DNA from: an uncultured Angelakisella sp.
GTDB lineage: Bacteria; Bacillota; Clostridia; Oscillospirales; Ruminococcaceae
Length of the DNA stretch: 64,000 nt
Reading direction: 5' to 3'
NCBI GenBank assembly: GCA_910585535.1
Contig: CAJUFK010000001.1
Coordinates: 38,904 to 102,903 of the forward strand
In this document: piece by piece, positions 31,706 to 40,650 of the stretch
Position numbering within the stretch: the stretch's first letter is position 1
Layout: each line of letters opens with the position of its first letter
Position numbers and translations under genes: made by a program
Notes under the pieces: model-generated
Databases searched by the model: none
What the model was told of the DNA's origin: nothing
Seen by the model: the letters and a program-made list of their open reading frames with translations, nothing else

Positions 31706-32050
31706 ATGGAGGATCGATCTATAGTAACCATCAAAAATCGCCAGGGGTTAGGAAATAGGACGGAAATTTCCGTCAGTTCAAAAATCCTATTATTGGTAAT
31801 AATAGTCCTTACCACTGCCGTCAGCGCCTTTGCCGTAGACGGCGGAACCCTGAGCGGAGACATCACAGCGGGCGGCGGGGATGCTCTCATTAGCGAGGGC
31901 GTTCCCGACAACAACTCGGATTCCGACAGCCTGGAATCCATCCTGGACAATATCCCGGATGACCTGGACAATGAGGACTCCTTTCCCGATGGGGATGATG
32001 CTGGATTGACGAATCGGTCAGCCCTCAGGCTGTTTTTTGCGCCCCAGTAG
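31706..32050 (+). pseudogene. Truncated duplicate of the adhesin 5' end
   Basis: The sequence repeats the start of the 33,951 adhesin gene, including the GACGGAAATTTCCGTCAG hairpin of its leader. It encodes the end of the signal peptide and LSGDITAGGGDALISEG, then NSDSDSLESILDNIPDDLDN. It breaks after about 75 matching residues and runs out of frame to 32,050. Its promoter region has been replaced by the Res-like gene. It marks a recombination scar. Confidence 0.8.
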
Positions 32051-32102
32051 CCGCACTCTCTTTGAGAGCGCAGAGAGAGTGCCGAGATCAGCCAACACAC
32101 CA

Positions 32103-32198
32103 TTGACACCGCCCCCCACACGGGGGTATAATGAAAGCAGGCGCTTTCTACCATCCCGAACCCCATAGGGCCCGGCCTTGCGCCTGGCCCTTTTTCGC
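32103..32198 (+). ncRNA. Possible 60-nt small RNA between promoter and terminator
   Basis: TTGACA (32,103-32,108), an 18-base spacer containing CCCCC-ACAC-GGGGG, and TATAAT (32,127-32,132) form a strong promoter. About 30 bases on, GAAAGC-AGG-CGCTTTC makes one hairpin, and GGGCCCGGC/GCCTGGCCC with TTTTTC is a terminator. The transcript would be about 60 nt with no ORF. It could simply be the leftover promoter of a deleted gene. Confidence 0.4.
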
Positions 32199-32253
32199 TC
32201 CCTCCCGCTGCGCCAATTTACGCTTTGTTCATATAATATTAACTGTTTTGCAC

Positions 32254-32282
32254 TTTACCGTGGAGTGCAATAAGTGTATAAT
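32254..32282 (+). promoter_or_regulatory. Promoter of the CAP-lipoprotein gene
   Basis: TTTACC (32,254-32,259) and TATAAT (32,277-32,282), 17-base spacer. The -35 is inside the inverted repeat TTGCACT...AGTGCAA, a probable operator. Same promoter class as the tRNA array. Confidence 0.65.
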
Positions 32283-32376
32283 ATAGACATAACGAAGGGC
32301 AGAGAGCCCACCCAAGTTTCAAATACCATTTTACCGATACATAGATTGATTGAACAACAAGGAGGAAACACACACA

Positions 32377-33669
32377 ATGAAAAAGCTGTTCGCTATGCTC
32401 ATGGTCCTGTCTATGATGCTTACCCTGTTCGCGGGCTGCAATACAGCCCCTGCTCCCGAGTCTCCTGTCAGCGCCCCGGAGCCTGTTTCGGTTTCCGAGC
32501 CCACTCCGGCCCCCTCCATCGTGGAGGGTGTTGTGAAGGAGGCGTCCCTCAGCAAGATCATCGTGACCCTGGCTGACGGTACGGACTTCGCCCTGGACAC
32601 CACCAAGGTCACTGACATGAAGGTCAACCTGGGCGATGAGGTGAAGGTGGAGTACACCGGGGCCCCCGGCTCTGCTGTTGCCAGCAAGGTGGATGTTACC
32701 AAGGCCGCCCCTGTAGAGGAAACCGTTACTGGTGTGGTGAAGGAAGTCTCCACCAGCATGATGCTCCTGACCCTGGAAGACGAGTCCGAGCTGGTCCTGC
32801 TCACCAAGGATGTTGAGGGCCTGGAGGCTCTGGAGATCAAGGTGGGGGATAAGATTTCTGCAACATATCTCATGGGTGACACAGGCGCTGTTGCCTCTGC
32901 CGTAGAGGTGGTCGAGGATGCTGCCCCGGATGATGGTTCCAGTTCTGGGGCCAGCGATGCAGGTACAAGTTCCCAGTCTTCCACTCCCGCAGTTCCGGCT
33001 AGTTCTTCTTCCAGTGCTTCGTCTGCCCCTGCCCCTAATTCGAACAGTGCCTCTGGTTCTTCTAATAACGCTGGTGGCAACAGTGGAAACTGGTTGCAGG
33101 ACTATGCAAATTGGGCTCTGGGGGGCCAGGGTAATGGCAACAGCAACAACAACGATAGTAACAACGACGATGACGATGATGAAGAGGACTACACTTCTTC
33201 CAGCAAGCCCACTGAGAGCCAGCCTGAAAACAAACCGACCGAGACTACTCCGGAGCCTGAACCCGAACCCGAGCCTTCTGAAGATGCCGGCGATGTCTAC
33301 GAGGCCATCCGCCTTATCAACGCCGAACGGGCTAAGGCTGGTCTGGCTGAGCTGACGATTGATGATGACCTGATGAGTATGGCGGCTGTGAGAGCTGCTG
33401 AATTGCCCGAAAAGTTTGATCACACTCGCCCGGATGGCAGTGATTGGAAGACAGTTTTTGGAGAGTTTGGTGTTGAAGTTCCCTATAAGCGAGGAGAAAA
33501 TGCAGGACGGGGTAAAGATACAGCATCTAAGCAGGTTAATTCCTGGATGAACTCTTCTGGACACAAGGCGAATATCCTCAAAGACAATGTTACAAAGATT
33601 GGTGTGGGATATTGTTATGGCGATGGTGCCGAAAAAAAGAACTACTGGATTATGATTGTGACCAACTAA
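32377..33669 (+). CDS. CAP/SCP-domain lipoprotein
   Basis: A 430-residue lipoprotein. The lipobox LTLFAGC puts the lipid Cys at about 21. Residues 48-195 contain two similar beta-rich units (IVEGVVKEASLSKIIVTLAD; VTGVVKEVSTSMMLLTLED), each perhaps a small beta barrel. A long Ser/Asn/Asp/Pro spacer spans about 195-300. The C-terminal 125 residues are a CAP/SCP domain (INAERAKAGLAEL, FDHTRPDGSDW, GENAGRG, SGHKANILKDNVTKIGVGY), found in secreted proteins that act at cell surfaces. The start ATG at 32,377 follows AAGGAGG. It may act in adhesion or wall remodelling during mating. Confidence 0.85.
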   Translation: MKKLFAMLMVLSMMLTLFAGCNTAPAPESPVSAPEPVSVSEPTPAPSIVEGVVKEASLSKIIVTLADGTDFALDTTKVTDMKVNLGDEVKVEYTGAPGSAVASKVDVTKAAPVEETVTGVVKEVSTSMMLLTLEDESELVLLTKDVEGLEALEIKVGDKISATYLMGDTGAVASAVEVVEDAAPDDGSSSGASDAGTSSQSSTPAVPASSSSSASSAPAPNSNSASGSSNNAGGNSGNWLQDYANWALGGQGNGNSNNNDSNNDDDDDEEDYTSSSKPTESQPENKPTETTPEPEPEPEPSEDAGDVYEAIRLINAERAKAGLAELTIDDDLMSMAAVRAAELPEKFDHTRPDGSDWKTVFGEFGVEVPYKRGENAGRGKDTASKQVNSWMNSSGHKANILKDNVTKIGVGYCYGDGAEKKNYWIMIVTN

Positions 33670-33689
33670 AACGATAGTCACAATTAGAG

Positions 33690-33725
33690 AAAGGTCAGCC
33701 TCCGGGCTGGCCTTTCTTATTGAAA
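33690..33725 (+). terminator. Terminator after the CAP-lipoprotein gene
   Basis: GGTCAGCC-TCCG-GGCTGGCC is followed by TTTCTTATT. Confidence 0.75.
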
Positions 33726-33739
33726 TTCGAGAGGTTATT

Positions 33740-33835
33740 CGTCAGCTATTTATCGTTTTTCCGATAAATAAGGGGGGTCTAAAACTCGTTTTTGCGCTAT
33801 TTAACTGTAAGCCGATTTATAGGATTTCTTTCTAT
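33740..33835. other. AT-rich region with GCTATTTA repeats upstream of the adhesin promoter
   Basis: GCTATTTATCG with a TTATCG...CGATAA palindrome, and GCGCTATTTAACTG. Related CGCTATTTAGCG-like sequences lie before the type IV secretion operon and the surface-protein operon, so they are candidate binding sites for a common regulator. Confidence 0.4.
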
Positions 33836-33854
33836 TGAATTTAGAGTTGTGGTG

Positions 33855-33882
33855 TTGACAACCGCTTAAATCCACTTACACT
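33855..33882 (+). promoter_or_regulatory. Adhesin promoter (shared class)
   Basis: TTGACA (33,855-33,860), 16-base spacer with CTTAAATCCACT, TACACT (33,877-33,882). The leader then contains the GGGACGG/CCGTC hairpin. Confidence 0.65.
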
Positions 33883-33950
33883 TATGAATTGGGACGGAAA
33901 ATTCCGTCAGTTCGAATAATTTATTATAGTGTAAGGGAGGAAACAAGTGT

Positions 33951-36900
33951 ATGCGGAAAGCAACAGAGAAAAATAGCCTTGCAAGACGCGCAATGGCTAT
34001 GCTGCTTGTCGTGATGATGGTCCTTACCAATGCCGTCAGCGCCTTTGCCGTAGATGGCGGGGTCCTGGGCGGAGACATCACAGCGGGCGGCGGGGATGCG
34101 CTCATCAGTGAGGGTAGTCCCAACAACCCGGATTCCGACAGTCTGGAATCCATCCTGGAGAGTATCCCGGATAACCCGGACAATGAGGACTCTTCTTCCG
34201 ATGAGGATGAAGGCACAACGGCTCCCCCACTTAATGTGGATTCTGGCGAATCTCAGGGGGACAGTGCTGACAATTCGCTCCAGGAGTATGTGAACTCTAT
34301 CTTTGCTCATTATGCACAGACTGCAACGCCTTTCGGTCTGCTGAAGGCCCCCAGAGCGTCTAATGCGCTGTCTTTCACTGCCATCAGTTGGACAGGCGGA
34401 GATTTGATGATGGGTCTCGGTGGCAGCAATCCAGCGCACCTGGCAGGAAGCCCGGGGATGCCCCGTATGTCGCTCAACGGAGAGGTTGCGTTTTGTGTGC
34501 AGTGGGGGCGGAATCCTAATAACGGCGATTCGTACACACCCTCTGGGGAAGGAAACGACAATCGGATCAAGCAGATCCTTGCCAACTACGACAACTCCGC
34601 CCAGGGCGATGAGGAGTACGCCGCAGCGCAGGTCGCTATTTGGATGTACAAGATGGGCCTTTCTACTGTGGATTGGGGTGGTTGCCCTGGTCAGTCCGCA
34701 TGGGATGAGATTGCCCACGGCACCTGTGATTACAGCGACATGAAATACAATTACATCAACTGGGATGGCCCCATTCAGGATATCATTACCTACCATACCG
34801 ACGATGTCCCCGGTGATGATGATGACCTTCCTGGTGATGATGATACCCCCCCTGAAGACGGAGGCAAGAACGCCTTTGGTCAGGTGACAATCACGAAGAA
34901 AGACGACGAGGGCCGCGCTCTGGATGGCGCTGTTTTCAAAATCGACATCGTGTTCAGCAACGGTTCCACCGGCGGCCAGAGCCGTTTTGAGGTGACAGAC
35001 GGGCAGAGGACCTACTACTACAACCATCCCAAGGGCGACACCGACCCGGCGACCGTCACCGTGACCGAGATCCAGGCTCCTCCGAACTATGTTCTGGACC
35101 CGACACCGCAAACTGTTGTTGTCAGCCCCACGCATGCGAAAGACGGCGGTGGTGAGGGTGGCGGCGCTGGCGGTGGGACTGGCGGCACTGGTGGTGCCGG
35201 TGGTGGAGAAAGCGGCGGCGCCTCCCTGATCATTGGCGACCGCCCGGAGCTGACCTTTGTCAACGCAGACGAGGAATGTTCCCTCAAAATCGTCAAGTAT
35301 CAGAAGGGCCGCGAGGACATCGTGCTGCCCGGTGCTCAGTTCCACATTGAGTACGCCGACCCCAGTGTCTGCTCGGACCGTTGGGACCTGGTGACTGATG
35401 AGAACGGCGAGATCAATATCTCCCTGAAAAAGCCCGGCACCCTGATCGTGACCGAGACTCAGGCCCCCGAAAACTACAAGATCATCGAGAAGGACAACAA
35501 CCGGATGATCGTGATCCAGCGTGGGGAAGATGCTGTGATGAAGGTCCCCAATGAGAAGCATGGCAGCCTCATCATCTACAAGCGCGACATCGACGACCAT
35601 CGTCTGCTGGCCGGAGCCGTGTTTGAGGTGAAGAAGATCGGCAACGATGGCGGCCATACCGACGAGACCGCTGGCTACCGCAAAAATGTGACCACCAATG
35701 AAGACGGTTACGCTCTGGTTGAGGGATTGGAGCCCGGCTCCTACCAGGTAACTGAGATCAGCCCTCCTCCTTTTTACTCACTTTCGGATAATCCCATCCA
35801 GACCGTGACCGTGTTGGAAGGTTCCCACGAGGCGGTGGAGATCGAGTTTTACAACGAGGCTTATACTGGTATGCGGGTCATCAAGGTCGATGCCAAGACC
35901 GGCAAGGGCCTGGCGGGTGCGGTGTTTTCCATCTACAAAGGTGATGGTATCCGCGACGGCGAGCCGACCGGCGATTTGGTCGGCAACTACACCACCGACC
36001 TGAACGGCGTGGTTTTCCTGGATAGCCTGGAGCGTGGAAAGTACACCGTGGTTGAGGAGCAGGCCCCCGATGGCTATGTCCTTGACGAAGCCCCCTGGCG
36101 CATCATCGAAGTGACCGATTACAACATCCATGATGTGATCCAGGTCATCTTCCGCAATCAGCCCAAGCCCAATCTCCGCATCATTAAGAAGGACAAAGAG
36201 ACCGGTAAGGTGCTGGAGGGCGCGGTGTTCCGCGTCGGAAAGCAGAACGGCGTCGAGTATAACGAGTACACCACCGATAAGAACGGCGAGATCTTCCTGG
36301 AGAAGCTGGACCCCGATTGGTATATCATCACCGAGATGCGGGCCCCTACCGGCTACCTGCTCCCGGTGGATCCCGAGCTGGATCCCATCGAGCTGGTTCC
36401 CGGGAAGACCTCGGAGGTGGTTGTGACCAACCAGGTCAAGCCCTCTCTGACCATCCTGAAGGCAGACGCTGTGACCATGCGCGGCCTGCCCAATGCAACC
36501 TTCAAGCTGACCAAGCGCGGCGCTAGCGAGTATACCACCGTTACCACCGACTTCGATGGCAAGGCTGTTATCACTGGTCTTGACGCCGGCTGGTATATCG
36601 TGGAGGAGATCAAGGCTCCTGCCGGGTATATCCCCATTACCGAGCCTTGGAATGTTGAGTTGAAGCCTGATGAGGATACAGTCATCACCATCCCCAATAC
36701 CAAAATCCCGTCCCTGACCATTAAGAAGGTCGACAAGCTGACCCGCAATCCACTGAAGAACGCCGAGTTTGAACTGCGGAAGAGCGATGGAACAGTGGTG
36801 TTTAAGGGGCTGACTGACGCTTACGGCGAGATCTACATCGAGCGTATCGACCCCGGCACCTACCGTCTGAAAGAGACCGGCGCCCCCGAGGGGTACGAGG

Positions 36901-39713
36901 TCATCACGGTGGAGCAGGATGTCGTCATCGAAGAGGGTAAGGACATCGTTGTCACCGTTGAGAACGCCGCGATTGAGCCTCTGTATATTCAGAAGATTGA
37001 CGCCAAGACCGGCAAGCCTCTGGATGGAGCGGTGTTCAGCGTCCGGAAGACCTCCGGCGAGTTCGTCGGCGAGTTCACCACCGGTGTCAGCGGCTTTGCC
37101 ACCATCACCGGCCTGAAGTCCGGCTACTACGAGATCACCGAAATCAAGGCCCCTGTTGGGTATTCTCTGCCCAGCAATCCGGTCAAGACTGTGGAGATCA
37201 AGAAGGGCAAGCCTGCTACCGTTGTCTTTGAGGACCAGCCCCTTAACGGCCTGTATCTCTCAAAGGTCAATGCCGATACCGGCAAGGCGGTCCCCGGGGT
37301 TTCCTTCCGTGTGACCACTGCCAGCGGCGACCTGGTCGGCGATTATGTTACCGATGCCAACGGTATCATCTCTATCACAGACCTGGAGACCGGGGCCTAT
37401 ATCGTGACAGAGACCGAGGCTGCTCCCGGGTATATCCTGGACGACACCCCCCATCTGGTGAACCTCAGGAAAGGCGAAACCACGAGACTGACCATCAAGA
37501 ATACCCCGCTGACCGGCATGATCATCCTCAAGAAGGACGCTCAGACCGGCGACCCCCTGGCTGGGGCTGTCTTCGATGTCGAGACCATTGACGGGAAGGA
37601 GATTGGGCGGTTTGAGACCAATTCTTCCGGCGTCGCTAATGTCCCCAACCTTGAGACCGGCTACTATGTCGTGACCGAGGTGAAGGCTCCCAAGGGGTAC
37701 GCGATGGCTAAGAATCCCAATCAGACCATCCGCATCGAAAACGGCAAGCCCGTGACTGTGACCTTCGAGAACGAGAAGCTGCGCGGTCTCCAGCTCATCA
37801 AGGTGGATGAGAAGACCGGCGAGCCTCTGACCGGCGTGACCTATAAGATCACCAAGGCCAACGGTGAGTTTGTGGGGCAGTACAAGACCGATAAGAACGG
37901 CCTTATCACTATCCCTGACCTGGAGGCCGGCACTTACACCATCCTTGAAATCGCAACCATCGACGGTTATATCCTCGATAACACTCCCAAGAGCGTGACT
38001 CTGGAAGAGGGGAAGGCCACCGTTGTCACCGTGGAACTGGCGAACAAGCCCCTGGCGGGCCTCCAGATTCGGAAGATCAACGGTGTCACCAAGGACCCCC
38101 TGTCCGGCGTAGAGTTCGAGGTTAAGACCCCTGAGGGTGCTCTGGTCGGCAAGTACACCACTGATGAGACCGGCAACATCTTCATCGGCAACCTCCAGCC
38201 CGGCGCTTATATCGTGACCGAGCTGTCTACCAAGGAGAACTTTACTCTGGACGCCCAGCCCCGCACCGTGACTGTGCAGTCCGGCGAGATGACCACCGAG
38301 GTGTTCAAGAACTATGAGTACCCTGTTCTGACCCTCAAGAAGGTGGACAGCGAGACCGGGCAGCCTCTGGCAGGCGCTAAGTTCAAGCTGATGGATGCCA
38401 ACTACCGTGAAATCGGTGTTGTCACCACCTCTGAACTGGGCCTGGTGAATGTCACCAAGCTGGACGCCGGCGTCTACTATGTGCAGGAGACTCAGGCCCC
38501 CAACGGGTATGTCCTCGACTCCAGCGTGCGTCAGATTGTCCTGGATTGGGGCAAGACCACGGTCCTGGAGGTCAAGAATACTCCTCGTGGCTCCCTGCGG
38601 ATCCAGAAGGTTGACAGCGTTACTGGCAAGCCCCTTTACAACGCCACCTTCAATCTGTACGACAGCAAGAACAACCTCCTGGGCGAGTACACCACCGATA
38701 ACACCGGTATGATCGTCTTTGCCAAGCAGGTAACTGCCGGGAAATATGTCCTGAAGGAGGTCAAGGCCCCCGATGGTTATGTCCTGGATTCCACTCCCAT
38801 CACCATTACGGTGAAGGGCGGTGAGACCACCGAGATTACCATCAAGAACACCCCCGAGACCGGCAACATCCGCATCAAGAAGGTTGCTGCTGATAAGAAC
38901 GACATCACCAAAGACAAGAAGGGTGCCGCCCTTGCCGGGGCCGTGTTCGAAATCTATGCCGAGTCCGGCGATGTGGTTGACCGCATCACCACCGGGGAGG
39001 ACGGCGTGGCTAAGTCCAAAGACCTGCCTCTCGGCAAGTACGCTATCAAGGAGATCACTCCGCCGAAGTATTACACCACCGACGGCAAGCCCTTCTACGC
39101 GGAGATTAAGGTGGCGGGCGACCTCATTAAGTTTGAGGTCGAGAATATCCCCACCGACATCAGCACAACCGTTCAGAAGCGCGGCAATGTGGAGGTCCTG
39201 CCGGGCGACACTATGAGCTGGGAGTTCTACAACATCCAGAACACCTCGAGTGTCGACCTGGATGAGTTCTATTGGCACGATCTCATCCCGACGGATGCCG
39301 TTCGGGCGACCAGCTTCACCACCGGTATCTGGTCCGAGCGGTGCAATATGACTGCGTACTATCGCACCAACCTCACCAGCACCTATCGTGTTCTCAAGGA
39401 CAACCTGCTGTCTACCACCAACCATGAGCTTGCGCTGACCTCCACTGCTCTGGGCCTCAAGGCGAATGAGTATGTAACGGATGTCAAGCTGGTGTTTGGC
39501 ACCGTGCAGCCCGGTTTCCATGAGACCACACGGCCTACCCTTACCGCCTATGTTCTGCCCAACCTGCTGCCCGGGTACTCTATTGTAAACCGGACTGATG
39601 TTGGCGGCCGAGACAGCGAGGAGTGGGTGTATAGCAAGGATACTTGGGTGACTATCTCCATCGGGATGGTTCGCGGGTTCTTGCCCCAGACTGGCTTCAA
39701 TCTTGGAGCCTGA
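33951..39713 (+). CDS. Large thioester/CnaB-repeat surface adhesin with LPQTG
   Basis: A protein of 1920 residues. A signal peptide (AMLLVVMMVLTNAVSAFA) is followed by an acidic linker. A thioester domain lies at about 130-260: Cys in GEVAFCVQWG and Gln in AAAQVAIWMYKMG, the residues that form the covalent host-binding bond in this family. From about 305 I count 15 CnaB/SpaA-type repeats. Each starts with a Lys in a KxD-type strand (IKKVDxxTGxPLAGAxF) and ends with E(xx)APxGYxL, consistent with Lys-Asn/Asp isopeptide bonds. A C-terminal beta domain follows, then GFLPQTGFNLGA. The LPQTG motif sits five residues from the end, with no hydrophobic anchor or basic tail. A sortase is encoded at 58,896. 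Confidence 0.93.
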   Translation: MRKATEKNSLARRAMAMLLVVMMVLTNAVSAFAVDGGVLGGDITAGGGDALISEGSPNNPDSDSLESILESIPDNPDNEDSSSDEDEGTTAPPLNVDSGESQGDSADNSLQEYVNSIFAHYAQTATPFGLLKAPRASNALSFTAISWTGGDLMMGLGGSNPAHLAGSPGMPRMSLNGEVAFCVQWGRNPNNGDSYTPSGEGNDNRIKQILANYDNSAQGDEEYAAAQVAIWMYKMGLSTVDWGGCPGQSAWDEIAHGTCDYSDMKYNYINWDGPIQDIITYHTDDVPGDDDDLPGDDDTPPEDGGKNAFGQVTITKKDDEGRALDGAVFKIDIVFSNGSTGGQSRFEVTDGQRTYYYNHPKGDTDPATVTVTEIQAPPNYVLDPTPQTVVVSPTHAKDGGGEGGGAGGGTGGTGGAGGGESGGASLIIGDRPELTFVNADEECSLKIVKYQKGREDIVLPGAQFHIEYADPSVCSDRWDLVTDENGEINISLKKPGTLIVTETQAPENYKIIEKDNNRMIVIQRGEDAVMKVPNEKHGSLIIYKRDIDDHRLLAGAVFEVKKIGNDGGHTDETAGYRKNVTTNEDGYALVEGLEPGSYQVTEISPPPFYSLSDNPIQTVTVLEGSHEAVEIEFYNEAYTGMRVIKVDAKTGKGLAGAVFSIYKGDGIRDGEPTGDLVGNYTTDLNGVVFLDSLERGKYTVVEEQAPDGYVLDEAPWRIIEVTDYNIHDVIQVIFRNQPKPNLRIIKKDKETGKVLEGAVFRVGKQNGVEYNEYTTDKNGEIFLEKLDPDWYIITEMRAPTGYLLPVDPELDPIELVPGKTSEVVVTNQVKPSLTILKADAVTMRGLPNATFKLTKRGASEYTTVTTDFDGKAVITGLDAGWYIVEEIKAPAGYIPITEPWNVELKPDEDTVITIPNTKIPSLTIKKVDKLTRNPLKNAEFELRKSDGTVVFKGLTDAYGEIYIERIDPGTYRLKETGAPEGYEVITVEQDVVIEEGKDIVVTVENAAIEPLYIQKIDAKTGKPLDGAVFSVRKTSGEFVGEFTTGVSGFATITGLKSGYYEITEIKAPVGYSLPSNPVKTVEIKKGKPATVVFEDQPLNGLYLSKVNADTGKAVPGVSFRVTTASGDLVGDYVTDANGIISITDLETGAYIVTETEAAPGYILDDTPHLVNLRKGETTRLTIKNTPLTGMIILKKDAQTGDPLAGAVFDVETIDGKEIGRFETNSSGVANVPNLETGYYVVTEVKAPKGYAMAKNPNQTIRIENGKPVTVTFENEKLRGLQLIKVDEKTGEPLTGVTYKITKANGEFVGQYKTDKNGLITIPDLEAGTYTILEIATIDGYILDNTPKSVTLEEGKATVVTVELANKPLAGLQIRKINGVTKDPLSGVEFEVKTPEGALVGKYTTDETGNIFIGNLQPGAYIVTELSTKENFTLDAQPRTVTVQSGEMTTEVFKNYEYPVLTLKKVDSETGQPLAGAKFKLMDANYREIGVVTTSELGLVNVTKLDAGVYYVQETQAPNGYVLDSSVRQIVLDWGKTTVLEVKNTPRGSLRIQKVDSVTGKPLYNATFNLYDSKNNLLGEYTTDNTGMIVFAKQVTAGKYVLKEVKAPDGYVLDSTPITITVKGGETTEITIKNTPETGNIRIKKVAADKNDITKDKKGAALAGAVFEIYAESGDVVDRITTGEDGVAKSKDLPLGKYAIKEITPPKYYTTDGKPFYAEIKVAGDLIKFEVENIPTDISTTVQKRGNVEVLPGDTMSWEFYNIQNTSSVDLDEFYWHDLIPTDAVRATSFTTGIWSERCNMTAYYRTNLTSTYRVLKDNLLSTTNHELALTSTALGLKANEYVTDVKLVFGTVQPGFHETTRPTLTAYVLPNLLPGYSIVNRTDVGGRDSEEWVYSKDTWVTISIGMVRGFLPQTGFNLGA

Positions 39714-39777
39714 TCAGCTACGGCTGTCCGCTGGCTTCCCGCCAGTGTTAAGATAGCAAATCCCCTCCCTTTGTGCA

Positions 39778-39818
39778 GAGGCCCAGCCTGAAAAGGCTGG
39801 GCCCTTGTGCTTTTTGAG
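39778..39818 (+). terminator. Terminator after the adhesin gene
   Basis: GGCCCAGCC-TGAAAA-GGCTGGGCC is followed by CTTGTGCTTTTTG. Confidence 0.75.
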
Positions 39819-39830
39819 GATATTTCTCTT

Positions 39831-39869
39831 GACAGGCGGGAATCGTATGTAGTACAATGTACTCGTAGA
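39831..39869 (+). promoter_or_regulatory. RelBE-like promoter and operator
   Basis: TTGACA from 39,831 and TACAAT near 39,855-39,860, 18-base spacer. The palindrome AGTAC-AAT-GTACT overlaps the -10 box, as expected for antitoxin autoregulation. Confidence 0.6.
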
Positions 39870-39883
39870 AAGGAGTTGATTCT

Positions 39884-40102
39884 GTGGCATTTTCAATTCG
39901 ATTGTCTAAAGAAGAAAAGCTGCTTGCTGAAAGCTATGCGAAACTTCATTCCGTTTCTTTGGCGGAAGCGTTTAGGAGGGCTCTGTTTGAGCGGATTGAG
40001 GACGAGTACGATGTTGTTGTCGCTGAAGAAGCATATCAGGAGTATCTGGAGAACCCCAAAACCTATACACATGAAGATGTGAAGGGGCTTTTAGATTTAT
40101 GA
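39884..40102 (+). CDS. RelB/DUF6290-type antitoxin
   Basis: A 72-residue protein with a ribbon-helix-helix N-terminus (AFSIRLSKEEKLLAESYAK, LAEAFRRALFERI) and an acidic C-terminus (YLENPKTYTHEDVKGLL). The pattern is that of antitoxins paired with RelE toxins. The GTG start at 39,884 follows AAAGGAG. Its stop overlaps the toxin start (ATGA), so they are coupled. Palindromic DNA over the promoter fits autoregulation. Confidence 0.85.
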   Translation: MAFSIRLSKEEKLLAESYAKLHSVSLAEAFRRALFERIEDEYDVVVAEEAYQEYLENPKTYTHEDVKGLLDL

Positions 40103-40374
40103 CCATGAGGTATGAGGTACAGTATTCTGAACGAGCTCTCCGGGAATTAAAGAAAATGGACAAGTACACTCGTCAAATGATATATTCATGGATCGACAAA
40201 AATCTTAACGGATGCGAAGACCCCCGTCAGCGTGGAAAGGGGCTAACCGCAAATCGAAGTGGTCAGTGGCGATACCGGATAGGGGACTATCGGTTGATTT
40301 GTCAGATTCAGGATGCCCAACTTGTTATCCTTGCGCTTTCCGTTGGTCATCGAAGTACAATCTATAAATCTTAA
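40099..40374 (+). CDS. RelE-type toxin
   Basis: A 91-residue RelE/ParE-fold protein: YEVQYSERALRELKKMDK, then GKGLTANRSGQWRYRIGDYR and an ending VILALSVGHRSTIY. The conserved Arg of WRYRIGDYR and the C-terminal His/Tyr fit ribosome-dependent mRNA nucleases. The ATG at 40,099 overlaps the antitoxin stop. Together with MazEF this gives the element two toxin-antitoxin modules. Confidence 0.88.
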   Translation: MTMRYEVQYSERALRELKKMDKYTRQMIYSWIDKNLNGCEDPRQRGKGLTANRSGQWRYRIGDYRLICQIQDAQLVILALSVGHRSTIYKS

Positions 40375-40383
40375 ATACCAAGC

Positions 40384-40420
40384 CGTGCCAGCCTACAGGC
40401 TGGCCTTTTTTTGTGCCTTC
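40384..40420 (+). terminator. Terminator after the RelE-like gene
   Basis: GCCAGCCT-AC-AGGCTGGC followed by CTTTTTTTG. Confidence 0.75.
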
Positions 40421-40439
40421 TCGAAAAGAGAGGGCTTAT

Positions 40440-40612
40440 TTTTTTGTCTTTTGCAAGCTCCTATCCGCCGCAATAACGATGAACTGCGATAGCGCTATCT
40501 GTCGTAATAACGCCGATATGCAATAACACTAACCATCATATAAACGCTATTTGGCGATAATAAAACGGATAGTTTATTGCAGAATTTATTTATCGGAATT
40601 GACCTTAAAGTC
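40440..40612. repeat. AT-rich repeats and palindromes before the conjugation operon
   Basis: AATAACG-type repeats occur at 40,472, 40,506 and 40,522 (the last AATAACA). A perfect palindrome GATAGCGCTATC lies at 40,488-40,499, and CGCTATTTGGCG near 40,554. CGCTAAATAGCG at 40,761-40,772 is related. These look like iteron or operator sites; no gene is visible here. Confidence 0.5.
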
Positions 40613-40613
40613 C

Positions 40614-40641
40614 TTGACGTACGCTTAACTCCAATTACAAT
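40614..40641 (+). promoter_or_regulatory. Conjugation operon promoter (shared class)
   Basis: TTGACG (40,614-40,619), 16-base spacer with CTTAACTCCAAT, TACAAT (40,636-40,641). It has the core of the leader-RNA promoters but is followed by a different leader. Confidence 0.7.
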
Positions 40642-40650
40642 ATAGCTTAT

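Noticed and set aside
33901..33925. GACGG/CCGTC hairpin as a terminator or CRISPR-like repeat
   Set aside because: There is no T-run directly after the stem, and it occurs only twice because the adhesin 5' end is duplicated at 31,760.
34940..39130. Repeated segments in the adhesin gene as DNA repeats or a CRISPR array
   Set aside because: The periodicity is at protein level (CnaB domains of about 85-95 residues) and the DNA copies are diverged.
37260..39521. A 753-residue open frame on the minus strand opposite the adhesin
   Set aside because: It mirrors the repetitive, GC-biased adhesin codons and has no start site or family motif; similar long shadows lie opposite 34,000-35,600 and 32,239-33,681.
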